Shown here in pieces: positions 62,871-64,000 of a DNA stretch of 64,000 bases. The notes under the pieces are model-generated. The model was not told the origin of the DNA. It was given only the letters and a program-made list of their open reading frames with translations, and did not search any database. The DNA is from Methylopumilus sp026399645. Its GTDB lineage: Bacteria > Pseudomonadota > Gammaproteobacteria > Burkholderiales > Methylophilaceae. Made by a program: the position numbers and the translations under genes. Every line of letters begins with the position of its first letter. Position 1 is the first letter of the stretch. The stretch lies in the NCBI RefSeq assembly GCF_965184065.1, contig NZ_OZ239098.1; one strand, given 5' to 3'.

Positions 62871-64000
62871 ATGTTTAAAGTAATTAAGAAGAGTATAAAA
62901 TTTGGTGCACACACCTTAACACTGGAAACAGGCGAGATAGCAAGACAAGCAGATGGCGCAGTATTAGTAAGTTATGGTGATACAGCGGTATTAGTGACAG
63001 TCGTAGGCAGACATGATGTTAAAGCAGGACAAGATTTTTTCCCCCTCACAGTTGATTATCAAGAAAAAACATATGCTGCAGGTAAAATTCCTGGCGGTTT
63101 TTTCAAACGAGAAGCACGTCCAAGCGAAAAAGAGACGCTGACTTCACGTTTAATCGATCGTCCATTACGTCCTTTATTCCCAGAAAGTTTTTACAATGAA
63201 ATTCAAATCGTGGCGATGGTCGTGTCATCTGATAGTGAAATTGATTCTGATATTCCAGCAATCATTGGTGCTTCAGCAGCATTAGCTATCTCCGGTATTC
63301 CTTTCTATGGACCAATTGGTGCTGCGCGTGTGGGATATATTAACGAAGAGTATGTGACGAATCCAACAGCATCACAATTAAAAGAAAGTGAACTTGATCT
63401 TGTTGTTGCGGCAACAGACTCAGCTGTATTGATGGTTGAATCAGAAGCAAAAGAATTACCTGAAAGCGTTATGTTAGGCGCTGTGCTTCACGGCCACAAA
63501 GAAATGCAAGCTGTGATTAAAATGATTAATGAATTAGCTAAAGAAGTTGGCAAAGAGCCATGGGATTGGGTTGCCCCTGAACCTGATAAAGCACTCATTA
63601 AAAAGATCCATGATTTAGCAGCAAAAGATGTTCACGCTGCATTTCAAATTAAATCAAAAGGCGAGCGCTCAGCTAAGCTAGATGAAATTAAAAATAAAGT
63701 ATTCGCAGAGCTTATTACTGAAGATACAGACACCACCGAAACTAATAAAATTAAAAATGAATTTTTTAATTTAGAAGCAAAAACAGTGCGTACACAAATT
63801 TTAGATGGAGAGCCACGTATCGACGGACGAGATACTCGCACAGTCAGACCGATTGCGATTAGATCAAGTGTTCTTTCTAGAACCCACGGTTCAGCACTTT
63901 TCACACGTGGTGAAACGCAAGCACTTGTAGTTGCTACATTAGGTACAGGTCGAGATGAGCAAACGATTGATGCACTTCAGGGTGAGTATTCAGACCGCTT
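62871..64000 (+). CDS. pnp: Polyribonucleotide nucleotidyltransferase, 5' part (cut by window end)
   Basis: Phosphorolytic 3'-5' exoribonuclease of the degradosome. Only the first 376 codons are present and the frame is open to the last base. ATG 62871 is preceded by AAAAGGG. Seen: the first RNase PH domain (KFGAHTLTLETGEIARQADGAVLVSYGDTAVLVTVV, FFPLTVDYQEKTYAAGKIPGGFFKREARPSEKE, LIDRPLRPLFP), the all-helical linker (about 215-300) and the start of the second RNase PH domain (IDGRDTRTVRPIAI). The KH and S1 domains lie beyond the window. Confidence 0.97.
   Translation, partial: MFKVIKKSIKFGAHTLTLETGEIARQADGAVLVSYGDTAVLVTVVGRHDVKAGQDFFPLTVDYQEKTYAAGKIPGGFFKREARPSEKETLTSRLIDRPLRPLFPESFYNEIQIVAMVVSSDSEIDSDIPAIIGASAALAISGIPFYGPIGAARVGYINEEYVTNPTASQLKESELDLVVAATDSAVLMVESEAKELPESVMLGAVLHGHKEMQAVIKMINELAKEVGKEPWDWVAPEPDKALIKKIHDLAAKDVHAAFQIKSKGERSAKLDEIKNKVFAELITEDTDTTETNKIKNEFFNLEAKTVRTQILDGEPRIDGRDTRTVRPIAIRSSVLSRTHGSALFTRGETQALVVATLGTGRDEQTIDALQGEYSDR

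Overview
The window is the origin-proximal part of an AT-rich betaproteobacterial chromosome. It opens exactly at the dnaA start codon and runs dnaA-oriC-dnaN-gyrB. Low G+C, short intergenic gaps and gene orders such as dsbD-tlpA-aroQ-accB-accC-prmA, rph-rdgB-hemW, recG-ubiC/ubiA, argC-bactofilin-erpA and rimP-nusA-infB-rbfA-truB-rpsO-pnp suggest a methylotroph of the Methylophilaceae (OM43 / Methylopumilus-like). That placement is inference from style and gene order; no marker gene for methanol oxidation lies in the window. No tRNA, rRNA, CRISPR array or insertion sequence was seen. Layout: 1-6.1 kb holds replication initiation (dnaA, a 229-bp oriC with DnaA boxes, a long inverted repeat and a DnaA-trio tract, dnaN, gyrB) followed by oxyR. 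6.1-12.1 kb, minus strand, holds a DUF2892 protein with a histone-H1-like tail and the fatty acid/thiol-redox operon dsbD-tlpA-aroQ-accB-accC-prmA. 12.2-13.9 kb holds fxsA, a [2Fe-2S] flavoreductase and a tiny secreted Ala/Lys-repeat protein. 14.3-17.5 kb holds hemCD and argH. 17.5-23.1 kb is a tripartite RND efflux operon. 23.2-29.1 kb holds a VIT-family metal transporter, a MarC protein, a 46-codon basic ORF with an internal hairpin, two radical-SAM genes, hemW, rdgB and rph. 29.2-36.1 kb is yicC-gmk-rpoZ-spoT-ridA-recG-ubiC. 36.1-48.6 kb is an accessory two-partner-secretion island placed between ubiC and ubiA. 48.6-52.7 kb holds ubiA, rplM-rpsI, argC, a small membrane coiled-coil protein, bactofilin and erpA. 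52.7-56.5 kb holds gltA, anmK and tyrS. 56.6-64 kb is the translation/transcription-factor operon rimP-nusA-infB-rbfA-truB-rpsO, then pnp cut by the window end. The most distinctive part is the 12.4-kb secretion island: an outer-membrane TpsB translocator, a TetR-type regulator, a 3045-residue TpsA exoprotein and a TonB-like protein. The exoprotein combines a haemagglutinin secretion domain, two large near-duplicate glycine-rich modules, autotransporter-type beta repeats, a PA14/GLEYA-like domain and a C-terminal cysteine pair like that of HMW1-type tethered adhesins. Several genes here (recG, tpsB, tetR) have coding frames that extend upstream of any ATG/GTG/TTG, which suggests non-canonical start codons (CTG, ATT) or mis-set starts.
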